A DNA stretch of 63,480 nt from Methanomethylovorans sp. (GCA_014361205.1 JACIVZ010000001.1:1-63480); one strand, 5' to 3'; positions 17,107 through 27,026 are shown, numbered from the stretch's first letter. The notes: a model not told the origin generated them from the sequence alone. Program-made: numbers and translations.

Positions 17107-18342
17107 ATGTTTGTTGATGCAGACATCTGCGGTTTGAAAGTTGGTGATGAACACCCTGTAAGGATAATGGGTGTCATAAACCTCAGCCAGGAATCTTTTT
17201 ATAAGCCTTCTGTGGTGAACATAGATTCCATACTGGAAAAAGCACACAATATGGTGGACAGCGGTGCTGCTATAATAGATATAGGAGCACGTTCAACATG
17301 GATGCTTGCAAAGCCTGTGATAAGCAAGGAAGAAGAAATGCAAAGACTTCTGCCTGCCCTTGAGATACTTAATGATAACGTTGATGCTCTGATTTCTGTG
17401 GATACAATGTTTGCTGACATCGCCGAAAAGGCCCTTGAGCTGGGAGCTGACATGATTAATGATGTCTCCGGTTTCAAAGCTGATAATAGAATGTTGGATG
17501 TGGTGGTGGCACATGGTTGTCCTGCAGTGGCTATGGCTACTGATAAAGTTCCAGGTGATCCGATTGGTATGGATGCTATAATGAATTCACTATCCCGGAT
17601 AATTATAGATGCAGATGGCAAAGGCATGGATACCAGCAAGCTCATTCTTGACCCAGCCATTGGAAAATGGATAGCAGAGAAAATCCCCATATATGATTTT
17701 GAGATCATTGACAAATTTGAAAGACTTAAAATTTTCCAGAAACCCCTTCTTGCAGCAATATCCCGTAAATCCTGCATTGATGCTGTACTGCACAAGCCAG
17801 CAGAGGAAAGGTTATATGGTACTCTTGCTGCCACTGCCATTGTGGTGCACAAAGGTGCACATATCATCAGGACACATGATGTGCCTCAAACAATGGATGT
17901 GGTAAAAGTGGCTGCAGCCATGCGCAGCAGGCATCCTGTTGTAAAAGAGAGTGGTTTTGAGGTATCGGCACTGGACTTCAGAGATTTGGAAGATGCTGTC
18001 ATGACCATGAATAATATGGGAGTAACCGGTACAGGAGCTAAGATCATGAAAAAGAAATGCATTTTCCGTGTTCTGAAGATATCTAATATAACCACCACGG
18101 AAGCCCTGATCATTAAGCAGGAAATACTGGCAAGAGGAGGAGATGCAGCCCTTGAACGCAATGCAGTATCTCATGAAACTGAAAGAACTGACATTCTTGT
18201 CATGGGAACGATCTTGCAGCTTGAAAAGCTTGCTAAAAAACTTGAATGCCAGGCCCGCAATCTACCTCTTATATCCAGGATGATCATGGATGCGCTTCAC
18301 CTTGATGATAATGTAGAGTACCGTTATTTGAGGGAACTATGA
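17107..18342 (+). CDS. folP: dihydropteroate synthase with an extra C-terminal domain
   Basis: 411 aa, longer than the usual ~270-aa DHPS. Residues 1-275 have a full TIM-barrel set: VINLSQESF, DIGARST, SVDT, INDVSG, LDPAIGKW, AAISRKS and RTHDVP. The remaining ~130 residues form an alpha/beta domain with VTGTGAKIMKKKC and DILVMGT motifs whose role I do not know. DHPS joins hydroxymethyl-dihydropterin diphosphate to p-aminobenzoate; in archaea a homologue could use the ribofuranosyl-aminobenzene precursor of methanopterin instead. The glyA-folD-purN context favours folate. It overlaps the next gene by 4 nt (ATGA). Confidence 0.82.
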   Translation: MFVDADICGLKVGDEHPVRIMGVINLSQESFYKPSVVNIDSILEKAHNMVDSGAAIIDIGARSTWMLAKPVISKEEEMQRLLPALEILNDNVDALISVDTMFADIAEKALELGADMINDVSGFKADNRMLDVVVAHGCPAVAMATDKVPGDPIGMDAIMNSLSRIIIDADGKGMDTSKLILDPAIGKWIAEKIPIYDFEIIDKFERLKIFQKPLLAAISRKSCIDAVLHKPAEERLYGTLAATAIVVHKGAHIIRTHDVPQTMDVVKVAAAMRSRHPVVKESGFEVSALDFRDLEDAVMTMNNMGVTGTGAKIMKKKCIFRVLKISNITTTEALIIKQEILARGGDAALERNAVSHETERTDILVMGTILQLEKLAKKLECQARNLPLISRMIMDALHLDDNVEYRYLREL

Positions 18343-18953
18343 TAATCTCTTCTTCAAAACCCTTTGAGGAGGTGCTTGCTTCTCTCAAAGGTATTGATAA
18401 CATATTTGTGATTGGATGCAATGTCTGTGCTGCAAGGTTGCGTTTAGGAGGCGAACCAGAGGTGTTAGCCATGTGCGACAAACTGAAAACATCTGGGAAA
18501 AACGTGGTCGGCTGGATCATACCTACTGCTGCCTGTAGCATCCGATCCTCTGCAGCTCTTATTGAAAAAAATCCAGCCATACTTAAGGCTGATGCCATTC
18601 TTGTCATGGCATGCGGCAGTGGCACCTCAGTGGTATCCAGGCTGGTGAAAGTACCTGTTTATCCATCCAATAACACCGATTCACTGGGCGGACGTTCTGG
18701 CGAAGAAGTCCTTCCCCACCTATGTGCGATGTGTGGAGCATGCAACATCCAGGATTTTGGGGGTATATGTCCTAAGGCCAACTGCCCGAAAGGTTTGCTC
18801 AATGGTCCATGCGGTGGGTCAGTGTCGGGAAAATGTGAGGTTGACCCAGAAAAAGACTGTGCATGGGAACTTATCTACAGACAGCTCGAAAATACAGGAC
18901 GACTGGAGTTGCTGGAGAAGATAATTGAGCCAAGAAGTTACAGTTTTATTTGA
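18339..18953 (+). CDS. metV: MetV-like protein (methylene-THF reductase C-terminal, cysteine-rich domain)
   Basis: 204 aa. An N-terminal region with FVIGCNVCAARLRLGG and ACGSGTSVV is followed by a Cys-rich C-terminal domain: CAMCGACNIQDFGGICP, then CPKGLLNGPCGG and CEVD. These match the zinc/Fe-S protein MetV, which partners MetF in the methylene-THF reductase of acetogens. Its start overlaps the DHPS stop, so it is the last gene of the C1 operon. No metF is in the window. It probably helps reduce methylene-folate to methyl-folate, for example for methionine synthesis, but the partner must be elsewhere. Confidence 0.82.
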   Translation: MIISSSKPFEEVLASLKGIDNIFVIGCNVCAARLRLGGEPEVLAMCDKLKTSGKNVVGWIIPTAACSIRSSAALIEKNPAILKADAILVMACGSGTSVVSRLVKVPVYPSNNTDSLGGRSGEEVLPHLCAMCGACNIQDFGGICPKANCPKGLLNGPCGGSVSGKCEVDPEKDCAWELIYRQLENTGRLELLEKIIEPRSYSFI

Positions 18954-19601
18954 TGCTCTGGTCTTATATTCTGTTTTTATAACAAATCCTTTGAATATAC
19001 TTGCAGTGATTTTGTGTAAATATAAAAGTAGCTGGGAAACAAGTTAAAGATATAAATAAATATTGTATTTTGTCTGGTTTTTGTGTTTTGTATCTGTAGC
19101 ATCAACATATGCTACATACTATTACTGGAACGTAAGTTATGTGGGTTATGCCATCGATAGTTCTGTGCCAGGTGCATATACAATTTCTGTTCATGCAGCA
19201 GCTAACAGTTGGACAATGCTGGTGTAAATTTTGACTATCATTACTAAAATTATTATTTCTATAGGATTGGTCTGCGTAATTTCCTGATACCACAAAACTT
19301 TGTATTTCCAGCAATATCATAGCTGCCTTCAAGTGCATCAAATGAATGTATAGTTTTTATAATATAAATATAGAAGCAAATTTTAAGAATTAAGACATTC
19401 ATCCTAGAAATTTATAAAAAATTATTAATATATTATTTTATATATTTAGGTTAATAGTTAAAGGAGCGATGTTTACGATCCTGAGAAATTTGGTTCTTTA
19501 TTTTATACAGATTTATAAAAATATGTGGCATAAATTCAGCGTACTGAATATTATATTTATGTTAATATTGTAGGAATTATACTTGGATTAAGAGGGATAT
19601 T
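18954..19601. other. 648-bp AT-rich gap upstream of the surface protein gene
   Basis: Contains a 54-codon coding-like remnant (19063-19227, separate entry) and otherwise very AT-rich sequence. The last 120 bp hold several TATA-like stretches (for example near 19428-19445 and 19550-19572) that could be the promoter of the surface protein gene, implying a long leader of more than 20 nt. No structured RNA is evident. Confidence 0.5.
19063..19227 (+). pseudogene. remnant of a secreted/surface protein N terminus
   Basis: A 54-codon frame beginning at TTG (19063) reads as a hydrophobic signal-peptide-like segment ending ...SVASTYA, followed by an ectodomain-like stretch (YYYWNVSYVGYAIDSS, then VPGAYTISVHAAANSW), then TAA. 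Composition is clearly protein-like, but the frame has no ATG or Shine-Dalgarno site and ends abruptly. It sits just before a large intact surface protein gene, so it is probably a decayed related gene. It could instead be a genuine short peptide. Confidence 0.35.
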
Positions 19602-22600
19602 ATGAAAACAACTGTGAAATATTTGTTCATAATTATATGTATCATTGCTATACTTTCATTTCCTGGTTCTGCTATAACTTATGCTGAGGGAACTCATATA
19701 TCTGATCTTGATGATAATGATGATAGCTATGCAGGACCCTTTGACATTGGTTTTACATTTCCTTTTTATGGTGTAAATCATGCACAATTCTATGTGACTA
19801 CAAATGGAATTGTCAGTTTTGAAGGTGCAACAGAAGATTATCTAAATGAAGAACTTCCCGCATCCTACAACTATCCAGCACTTTTTCCTTTCTGGGATGA
19901 TCTTCATCCCACAGGTAGTAGTAATGTAAATGGTTATATTCTATACAGGACAATTGCTGCAGATGAATATGGTAATCCATATGGTACCAATGTACTGGTG
20001 ATACAGTGGACAAACTATGGATACTACGATTCGGAACTTGTCATGGGTACTTTCCAAGTGCATCTAGTAGATGACGGCAGAATTGTTTTTAATTATAACG
20101 ATTTGATAGCTGCTGAACGTTCCTATGGGCAGGAAGCAACAATCCGTATTCAGCAGAGCAATAATGGTAGTTATCTTCAGCACTCCTATAACACAGATGC
20201 TGGAATCAGAAGTGGTTCAGCCATTAGTTTTACATACAACGGTGGGATATCCTACACCAGTTCAGCAGCCAGTACAGATGGTTTCTGGGATATGTTGCTT
20301 TACAAAGAATCAAGTGTCCAGCCACCAGACAAACCTATGAATCCAAACCCTTCCATTAACAGTACCACTTCTACAAGTCCAACCCTAAGGTGGGATGCTG
20401 CAACAAATGCTGAAGAGTACCTTGTTTTGGTTTCTACAAATTCGAATCTAAATAATCCTGTATTTAATCAGCTAGTCAATAATACATCAGTGACTGTTTC
20501 AGGCCTTTCTTCAGATACTACTTATTATTGGCAAGTAATTGCCATAAATGCAGGGGGACAAACACCATCAGATCAATGGAGATTTATCACCAGTTCAAAT
20601 ACTATAACCCTTAACTATATTGCAGGTTCACACGGTTCAATATTAGGAACAACTCCTCAGACAGTTATACCCGGAGAAAACAGTACAGCAGTTACTGCAG
20701 TTCCAAATAATGGCTATCATTTTGTCAGATGGAGCGATAACTCAACAGATAATCCACGTATTGATTACAATGTTACAGAAAATATCAGTGTTACTGCAGA
20801 GTTTGCCATTAACACCTACACTCTGACATACACGGCTGATCAGAACGGATCAATTACAGGCAATAGCACTCAAAATGTAATTCATGGTATGAATGGTACA
20901 GCAGTTACTGCAGTTCCAAATAATGGTTATTATTTTGTCAGATGGAGCGATAACTCAACAGATAATCCCAGAATAGATACCTTAGTAACATCCAATTTAA
21001 CAGTAGCAGCACAATTTGCTCCAAATCAAGCTCCTTCAACTCCGGGAGCTTTTGCATCCCCTATAAACGGGCAGATAGTAAGGGGCAGGACGTCAATGAA
21101 TGTTAGCTGGGGAGCATCTACAGATCCTGAGAACAATGATGTAAAGTACGACCTATGGTTCTTCAATGGGACGTGGGCAAAGATAGGTAATCTTCTAAAC
21201 ACCAATAATCAGACATTTACCCTACCAGCTGATAATACTGACAGTGCAATTTTACGTGTATATGCAAATGACACACAGGTTAATTCGTCTGCAAGGGATG
21301 TAATATTTACCATAGATTCACTTGGACCAGTTATCTCTTACGGAACAAACGGAAACATCACTTATTCCAAAATGCATGGCACAACTGTGACTGGATCAGA
21401 TGAATTTGCAGGTGTTGCACATATGTCATATGCATGGACCCAAAGTACTGATGTCAATTCAGTATCAAACTGGAGAACTCTTGAGAATGGCGGTACAGTG
21501 ATAAAGAATTCCAATAGTGGGGATTGGTACCTCCACATAAATGCTACTGATAATGTTGGCAATAGTAATTATTCTGTATCCAACGTTTTTAAATTAGACA
21601 ATGATTTTCCTGTTATACACTTCAGTATTAATGGAAACGATACCTATTCCCGTAGCCATAGCACCGATGTAACAGTTACAGACTCTCTTTCAGGAATCAA
21701 AGAGTTGGATTATGCCTGGACCCAGCATACTAATATAAGTTCAGTATCCCACTGGATGACTTTTTCCAACGGTGGAACGCTTACAAAGAACTCCGGCGAT
21801 GGCAACTGGTATCTACATATTAGAGCTATTGATAATGCAGGAAATACCAATTACTCTGTATCCTCGAACTTCAGGCTGGACAATACTGTTCCTGCATACA
21901 CATGGATACAGAAACCTCTTAATGCATATACTGGAGATACCGTGGTAATTGAGCTTAATGCTACTGATGTTACTTCTGTTTCTGAATGCATTATAACTGT
22001 TGATGGTGAAGAACATCAGATGAATAGTGGTACAAATGGTTATTTTTGGACCATGAACATTCCTACCAGCGATTCAGGAACACTTGTGAGCCAGATAATC
22101 TATAGCTGTACTCTAAGAGACCTTGTAGGTAATGTGGTTAATACTGGTAATATTCGAATGAATGTTTCTATCCTGCCAATTGCAAATTTTACAGCAAATA
22201 CAACCAGAGGTACTGCTCCGCTGACAGTAAGTTTTGAGGACAGTTCATCCGGACGTCTACAACAATGGCACTGGGACTTTGGAGATGGAAACAGTTCAGC
22301 CGAACAAAATCCTGTGCATACATTCAGATCAGGAATTTTCACTGTAAACCTAACAGTAATGAACAGCAACGGCACTTCCAGCCGCCAGCTTAGCATAAGA
22401 GCAGATGAACCGCTTAACTGCACAATTTCTCCGGAAGATAAGGAGCTCATCTCGATATATGGTGAAGAGAAAAATTTCAGTGTTATAGCTAATATTCTTT
22501 CAAGTTTCAGCTGGTATATAGACGGTGAACCAATAACAAGAGATGAGATTACCATATTCTCTAATGGTGATGATTCCTCCACTGTCTCATACTGTGTTAT

Positions 22601-23114
22601 AAACACAAGCGAATACCTAAAACAAGATGATTTCTTCTTGGAAAATTATAATGTATCTGCTATAGTAAGCAATACAAGCACAGGTATGTCAGACACCTTT
22701 TCATGGAATTGGACAGTAACAAAATCATCCGTCACAGACAGTAATGACATCTGTTACATTATTTCCAAAAATCCTGAGATTACATTCAGAGAAAACATGT
22801 TATACGTGGAGTTTAACACAACCGATGAGAGGACTGATAAGAATAATCTTACCGGAAGCATCACTTTTGTTTCTTTCAACACTCCGGCCAATGCTTCCAG
22901 CCTTCGTATAAAGGTTGAAATGCTTGATAAGGCAGCATTGAAAGAAGAGGAAACAGGAGTCTCTCAGGATTCCGTGTACCAGTATTTTGACATTAGTTTC
23001 AGTAACCAGACTCTTGTAGATAACACTGGCCTTAACAAGAGTATCAAGTTCAGAGTTCGGAACGAACACGATGGTGGTTCTCTTGTAATAACATCTGTGA
23101 AACTCAAACACTAG
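19602..23114 (+). CDS. large multidomain surface protein; reading frame interrupted by an in-frame TAG
   Basis: 1170 aa to the TAG at 23112-23114. Order: signal peptide (1-28); nidogen-like domain (about 30-230, [17 protein letters not shown]); fibronectin type III (240-335); two InlB-type repeats (335-475, sharing VTAVPNNGY and [13 protein letters not shown]); a second FnIII-like module (478-575); two Ig-like repeats (575-765, each with ...YAWTQ... and GDWYLHI or GNWYLHI); another beta domain (765-850); PKD (858-940, [10 protein letters not shown]); then the start of a PGF-pre-PGF-like domain. Many N-glycosylation sequons. The frame stays open for 146 codons after the TAG and encodes the missing domain end and membrane anchor. 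It is therefore either a pyrrolysine/readthrough protein or a recent nonsense mutant. Confidence 0.85.
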   Translation: MKTTVKYLFIIICIIAILSFPGSAITYAEGTHISDLDDNDDSYAGPFDIGFTFPFYGVNHAQFYVTTNGIVSFEGATEDYLNEELPASYNYPALFPFWDDLHPTGSSNVNGYILYRTIAADEYGNPYGTNVLVIQWTNYGYYDSELVMGTFQVHLVDDGRIVFNYNDLIAAERSYGQEATIRIQQSNNGSYLQHSYNTDAGIRSGSAISFTYNGGISYTSSAASTDGFWDMLLYKESSVQPPDKPMNPNPSINSTTSTSPTLRWDAATNAEEYLVLVSTNSNLNNPVFNQLVNNTSVTVSGLSSDTTYYWQVIAINAGGQTPSDQWRFITSSNTITLNYIAGSHGSILGTTPQTVIPGENSTAVTAVPNNGYHFVRWSDNSTDNPRIDYNVTENISVTAEFAINTYTLTYTADQNGSITGNSTQNVIHGMNGTAVTAVPNNGYYFVRWSDNSTDNPRIDTLVTSNLTVAAQFAPNQAPSTPGAFASPINGQIVRGRTSMNVSWGASTDPENNDVKYDLWFFNGTWAKIGNLLNTNNQTFTLPADNTDSAILRVYANDTQVNSSARDVIFTIDSLGPVISYGTNGNITYSKMHGTTVTGSDEFAGVAHMSYAWTQSTDVNSVSNWRTLENGGTVIKNSNSGDWYLHINATDNVGNSNYSVSNVFKLDNDFPVIHFSINGNDTYSRSHSTDVTVTDSLSGIKELDYAWTQHTNISSVSHWMTFSNGGTLTKNSGDGNWYLHIRAIDNAGNTNYSVSSNFRLDNTVPAYTWIQKPLNAYTGDTVVIELNATDVTSVSECIITVDGEEHQMNSGTNGYFWTMNIPTSDSGTLVSQIIYSCTLRDLVGNVVNTGNIRMNVSILPIANFTANTTRGTAPLTVSFEDSSSGRLQQWHWDFGDGNSSAEQNPVHTFRSGIFTVNLTVMNSNGTSSRQLSIRADEPLNCTISPEDKELISIYGEEKNFSVIANILSSFSWYIDGEPITRDEITIFSNGDDSSTVSYCVINTSEYLKQDDFFLENYNVSAIVSNTSTGMSDTFSWNWTVTKSSVTDSNDICYIISKNPEITFRENMLYVEFNTTDERTDKNNLTGSITFVSFNTPANASSLRIKVEMLDKAALKEEETGVSQDSVYQYFDISFSNQTLVDNTGLNKSIKFRVRNEHDGGSLVITSVKLKH
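20683..20755 (+). repeat. 73-bp direct repeat, copy 1 (InlB-type module)
   Basis: Nearly identical to 20896-20968, 213 bp downstream, with about two differences. It encodes the [11 protein letters not shown]...[10 protein letters not shown] core of the first InlB-like repeat. The nucleotide identity is far higher than needed to keep the protein motif, pointing to recent duplication or gene conversion. Confidence 0.8.
20896..20968 (+). repeat. 73-bp direct repeat, copy 2 (InlB-type module)
   Basis: Second copy of the repeat at 20683-20755. Differences cluster in the codons for the aromatic/His residues after NNGY. The 213-bp period equals one 71-residue module, so unequal recombination would add or remove whole modules in frame. 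Confidence 0.8.
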
Positions 23115-23555
23115 GGCAGTGCTGCATGGGAAACTTATGTACCTGAACTGCTGAGCAAGGATGATACATATTCGTATTTCATCGTCCGCAATATTTCCGG
23201 CTTCTCTCCTTTTGTAATCACAGCAAATTATGAGCACTCTTCAGGTTCATCTTCGAGCTCAGGAACAGGCAAAGCTATTGTAATTCCTTGGTCATCAAGA
23301 GAAAATACTGGTCAGACGGTAGAATCTATATCTTCCGGTACAGCAGGTTCTAAAGTATCAACAAGTCCAGGTAGTTCCACCGATACTAAAGAAGTAGCCA
23401 TCGAGAACGTGCAAACCAATGATATTATCAAAATAGTAGGCGGGGAAACGGTTAACAATGGAGGCGGAAACCTGCTGATCATGGGCTTTGTAATGCTGGT
23501 TGCAGGATCGTTCATCTTCGTTGTATACAGAAAGAAAAAGGAAGAAGATAATTAA
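23112..23555 (+). other. in-frame continuation of the surface protein past TAG (C-terminal domain end and membrane anchor)
   Basis: Reading TAG as a sense codon, the frame continues 146 codons to TAA at 23553-23555. It first completes the PGF-pre-PGF-like domain (WETYVPELLSKDDTYSY, then ISGFSPFVITA). A Ser/Thr/Gly-rich spacer follows, then a single membrane helix (LLIMGFVMLVAGSFIFVVY) and a KKKEED tail, a standard surface-protein anchor. No ATG plus Shine-Dalgarno starts a separate gene here. Without this segment the protein would lack an anchor. See the findings for the two explanations. Confidence 0.8.
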
Positions 23556-23887
23556 AAGGATGGGTAATAAAATAGTTCTTCCCATATTAGATAAAAAGTC
23601 GGGAAGAATAATATTATTTATTTTTCATGCACAACCCCAATTTTGTGAAATCTCTTGTTCTCAAATTTAATAAATTAACAGCATTTAAGATACTACTGTT
23701 TACTTAGTTTGGAAAATCTAAAAATCAATTAAGAAAATCATTCTTTCAGGCACTTGCCTTACTCTCTGTCATATGGTAAATTCATCCCAATTCATCAGCT
23801 ACTGTACGTAGCCAGATTTATTTATATTGGAAGTTATATTCCGGTTTATACTAATAAATTTTATGTGTAGCATTTTTTGAGAAGACC
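23556..23887. other. intergenic region after the surface protein
   Basis: About 330 bp of AT-rich sequence holding a terminator-like hairpin (23576-23608) and AT-rich promoter sequence for the downstream CPBP gene near 23815-23870. I see no gene here on either strand. Confidence 0.5.
23576..23608 (+). terminator. hairpin followed by T-rich tract
   Basis: TTCTTCCC (23576-23583) pairs with GGGAAGAA (23601-23608) across a 17-nt loop, followed by a T-rich run (TTATTTATTTTT). It lies 21 nt after the TAA at 23553-23555, not after the TAG. A terminator there suits a transcription unit ending at the distal stop. Confidence 0.5.
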
Positions 23888-24706
23888 ATGATCCCTGACA
23901 ACAAGTATAATCCCAAAGCCTATTTTGCAGCGACCTTAATAGTTACTTACTGCTTCTGGTTTACAGGGGCGTATGCAAGTTTTCAGGATGAACTAAGCGA
24001 ACTGTATTTACTTTTTATGTTAGCGGGGCTTATGGCGCCTTTTCTTATCTCGCTTTTCATGATATTCACGTCTAAAAGTTCAGCTGTGAAAAAAGATTTT
24101 GTCAACCGCCTTATCAACATCAGACTGATAAGGCTAAAAATGCTGCCTGTGCTGTTTTTAATAATGCCGTTTACTATTCTGGTATCTATCGTTCTCTCTC
24201 TTCCTTTCGGGGGATCGGTTTCCCAGTTTCAGTTTGCTGAAGGTTTCTCTTTTTCATATGCATCTGTTCCTACGTTGCTGATCCTTTTACTTGCCGCGGT
24301 TTTTGAAGAGCTTGGGTGGCGAGGATATGCCTTTGACAGCCTTCTAAGCCGGTACACATATTTTAAGGCATCTGTAGTTTTCAGCATACTCTGGTCGCTA
24401 TGGCATTTTCCTCTTATATTTGTCAACAATTCCTATCAGTATGAGATAGTTGATCAGAACATCTGGTTTGGTGTGAATTTTTTCATCAGCATCATCCCTA
24501 TGGGAGTGATCATCAGCTGGATGTGCATAAAGAACGGGAAAAGTGTTCTGGCAGCGATCCTCTTTCATTTTGTCATCAATCTCTCTCAGGAGATGCTGGC
24601 AATAACCCAATTTACAAAATGTATCGAAACTCTGGTGCTCATTGTTGTTGCTGCAGCTATTGTTGCATTGGACAAAGAGATGTTCTTTTCCAAGGCACAT
24701 CTATAA
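23888..24706 (+). CDS. CPBP-family intramembrane metalloprotease (CAAX protease-like)
   Basis: 272 aa with about eight membrane helices. The conserved CPBP motifs are present: EELGWRGY (motif 1, catalytic Glu pair) near residue 140, a HF pair in LWHFPLI (motif 2), and H in LFHFVINL (motif 3). The family includes Rce1-like proteases and immunity or membrane proteins; substrates here are unknown. The MFS gene begins 11 nt downstream with its own Shine-Dalgarno site, so the two are probably co-transcribed. A decayed fragment of a similar gene occurs near 27.1 kb. Confidence 0.85.
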   Translation: MIPDNKYNPKAYFAATLIVTYCFWFTGAYASFQDELSELYLLFMLAGLMAPFLISLFMIFTSKSSAVKKDFVNRLINIRLIRLKMLPVLFLIMPFTILVSIVLSLPFGGSVSQFQFAEGFSFSYASVPTLLILLLAAVFEELGWRGYAFDSLLSRYTYFKASVVFSILWSLWHFPLIFVNNSYQYEIVDQNIWFGVNFFISIIPMGVIISWMCIKNGKSVLAAILFHFVINLSQEMLAITQFTKCIETLVLIVVAAAIVALDKEMFFSKAHL

Positions 24707-24717
24707 GAGGTTAAAAA

Positions 24718-26007
24718 ATGACCGATAGATCTGAGGATCTTTATTCAAAATTCCTTTTCATCTGGGTCGGGCAGTTTATCTCAATTATAGGCACCGGTCT
24801 TACTATTTTCTCTCTGGGTGTGTATGTATACCAGCAAACCAATACAGCTTCAAGCTATGTCTTTATACTGATCTGTGCTCTTTTACCTCCCATGTTGCTA
24901 AAACCCTACGGAGGCATATTGGCAGATCGTCACGACAGACGCTTAATGATGGTCTTCGGTGATCTGGGTGCAACTTTAGGGCTTCTATTTATATTTCTTA
25001 TGATGCTGAATGGCGACATTGAACTCTGGCACATCTACCTTGGGATCGCAATAAGTTCTATCTTTTCAGCTTTTCAGGAACCTGCCTACAAAGCCATGGT
25101 CACCGATCTTCTGCCTGAAAATTTATACGCCAAAGCAAGTGGATTGATGCAATTAGCAAGTTCAGCTCAATATCTCATCTCACCTTTTTTAGCCGGTATC
25201 TTATTATCAGTAATTGATATCAAATTCATATTTTTGATCGATATTACTACTCTTTTGATCTCCAGTTCCATTGTTATCTGGGTCAGGAATATCCTAGGAA
25301 GCATAGCAACAAAGCACTCCGGACAGAACATGATGGCTGACCTAAAAGAAGGCATTCAGGAATTTTCAAGAAATGGAGGCGTAGTTCATCTGGTCATCAC
25401 AACAATGCTCGTGCTTTTTTTTGTCGGATTGCTTCAATCCCTTATCATTCCAATGCTTCTCAATTTGGCAACAGTGAAAATAGTAGGGATCTCCCAATCC
25501 ATCTGTGCATCAGGCATAATTCTTGGAAGCCTGTTCATCGGATTGTTCGGTAGCAAACACAAACATGTAATTATATTATCAATATCGCTATTTATGTCAG
25601 GAATATTCTTTGTTGGCATTGGATCATCAACGAATATCATTCTGATCACACTGGCAGGATTTATGTTCTTTGCTACCTTGCCGTTCATTAATACCTCTAT
25701 TGAAGTCCTGATACGCAAAAATATCGAGAACAGAAAACAAGGGCGTGTCTGGTCTATCATCTCCTTGGTCACGTATCTCGGTTCGATAATAGCCTTTGCA
25801 GTTGCAGGTTTTTTAGCTGATCATATATTCAATCCGCTTTTACAAGCAGATGGTCTGTTGGCTGGAACAGTTGGTTCTTTTATAGGAGTGGGAGATGGCA
25901 GGGGAATAGCTTTGATATTTATTATCTCCGGGGCGATGATATCTCTGATCTCTTTATTCATATGGCAGGATAAAAAAATAAAAGGATTAGAAGATGTGGT
26001 TACGTAG
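24718..26007 (+). CDS. MFS transporter (multidrug/siderophore-exporter-like)
   Basis: 429 aa with about 12 predicted helices. The motif between helices 2 and 3 is GGILADRHDRR, typical of the MFS_3 drug/enterobactin exporter group. AGAGGTT precedes the ATG. The region after helix 6 has a cytoplasmic loop (HSGQNMMADLKEGIQEF). The stop is TAG, with a second in-frame TAG 11 codons later. It is co-oriented with the CPBP protease 11 nt upstream. The exported substrate is unknown. Confidence 0.85.
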   Translation: MTDRSEDLYSKFLFIWVGQFISIIGTGLTIFSLGVYVYQQTNTASSYVFILICALLPPMLLKPYGGILADRHDRRLMMVFGDLGATLGLLFIFLMMLNGDIELWHIYLGIAISSIFSAFQEPAYKAMVTDLLPENLYAKASGLMQLASSAQYLISPFLAGILLSVIDIKFIFLIDITTLLISSSIVIWVRNILGSIATKHSGQNMMADLKEGIQEFSRNGGVVHLVITTMLVLFFVGLLQSLIIPMLLNLATVKIVGISQSICASGIILGSLFIGLFGSKHKHVIILSISLFMSGIFFVGIGSSTNIILITLAGFMFFATLPFINTSIEVLIRKNIENRKQGRVWSIISLVTYLGSIIAFAVAGFLADHIFNPLLQADGLLAGTVGSFIGVGDGRGIALIFIISGAMISLISLFIWQDKKIKGLEDVVT

Positions 26008-26073
26008 GTCTCCTGTAAAATGGGACATCAACAACTATAGTATGTACTACGATAAGCATTAAGCATCTCTATG

Positions 26074-26259
26074 CTATCTATTTTCCATGTGCTCCAATCC
26101 ATCAACATCTGCTTCAAATACATACTCCATGTATTCAAGAGTACTCCAATGGGCGGTAACGGGAAGACCTTGCTCATGTGCCTCGGTCACGATAAAGGTC
26201 TTATTCGGCATTTTTGTCGATGTAGGTTTTTTCCCGTGATAGGTATCAACGAAACACAA
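26074..26259 (-). pseudogene. fragment of an amidohydrolase (metal-dependent hydrolase) gene
   Basis: A minus-strand frame of 61 residues contains TEAHEQGLPVTAHWS and VDGLEHMENR, matching the central AHxxGxxVTAH and AGVDGxEH segments of imidazolonepropionase-like amidohydrolases. The metal-binding N terminus and the C-terminal half are absent, and the frame upstream runs into the 3' end of the MBL gene without a start. It is best read as the remnant of a deleted gene. An intact, different amidohydrolase is at 47.6 kb. Confidence 0.5.
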
Positions 26260-26294
26260 TAGGTAATTTGCATCAGCAAAAAGGTAACAGGCAT

Positions 26295-27026
26295 CTATTT
26301 TTTTGAGCTGGCTATCTCCGGGAAGTTGAGAGAACCATGCAGTTCCTTTTTTCTTAAATATCCTTCTAATCTTTCACGTGAGAATGGTTTTCCATGTCCC
26401 GGATAAAAGATCCTGCACCCTGTGAGCAGGAGTTTTTGCCAGCTTTTGATCAGTTCCGTTCCATCATCGGCAAAAGGTGGACAGACACTGCCCGGAATCG
26501 CACTAAATAGCGTATCGCCTACGATAGCACACTCATCATTGATGATCACGCATACAGAACCAGAAGTATGTCCAAGAGTAGGGAGTATTCTGATAGGGAC
26601 TGATGTCAGAAGTTCACATTCTCCATCAACAAGGATATCAGGAACTACAGGCGGGTATTTTGCCCTGCCGGAAAAGAAGCCATGCCCGATCTGATATATG
26701 ATCTTAGAGAACCACATTATCCCTTTTGGAAAAGGTGTGCAGCCATCAACTAAGAAATTCGCTTCGTCTCTGTGGACAAGAACCTTTGCCCCGCTCTTTT
26801 CCTTGATCTCGGCCAGGCATCCCACGTGGTCGTAATGGGTATGGGTCAGAATAACGATGTCGATATCAGAGATTTTAAGTCCTTCATACTTCAGGGTTGC
26901 TTCCAGATACCTGATCTTTCCCTTATTTCCGGCATCAATCAATAAAGTGCTATCGCTGCCATATACCAGGTAGGCATTTGAAGTTCCTATGGGTATTGGG
27001 ATCACATGATAAGATATGTGTTCCAT
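26295..27026 (-). CDS. MBL-fold metallo-hydrolase
   Basis: 243 aa from the ATG at 27026 (AAGGATAAGG upstream; a TTG 15 nt earlier overlaps that site). Metal ligands: HTHYDH (about 63-68), GHTSGS, the bridging Asp in IVGDTLFS, and the final His in YPGHGKPF. This is the glyoxalase II/lactamase-type layout. The substrate cannot be told from sequence. A TATA-like TTCTATATATTG lies just upstream. It ends in TAG. It lies between gene remnants in the accessory stretch. Confidence 0.85.
   Translation of the reverse strand: MEHISYHVIPIPIGTSNAYLVYGSDSTLLIDAGNKGKIRYLEATLKYEGLKISDIDIVILTHTHYDHVGCLAEIKEKSGAKVLVHRDEANFLVDGCTPFPKGIMWFSKIIYQIGHGFFSGRAKYPPVVPDILVDGECELLTSVPIRILPTLGHTSGSVCVIINDECAIVGDTLFSAIPGSVCPPFADDGTELIKSWQKLLLTGCRIFYPGHGKPFSRERLEGYLRKKELHGSLNFPEIASSKK

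Noticed and set aside
19102-19341. 79-codon minus-strand frame in the gap before the surface protein
   Set aside because: It is the complement of the coding-like remnant at 19063-19227 and has poor composition and no ribosome site.
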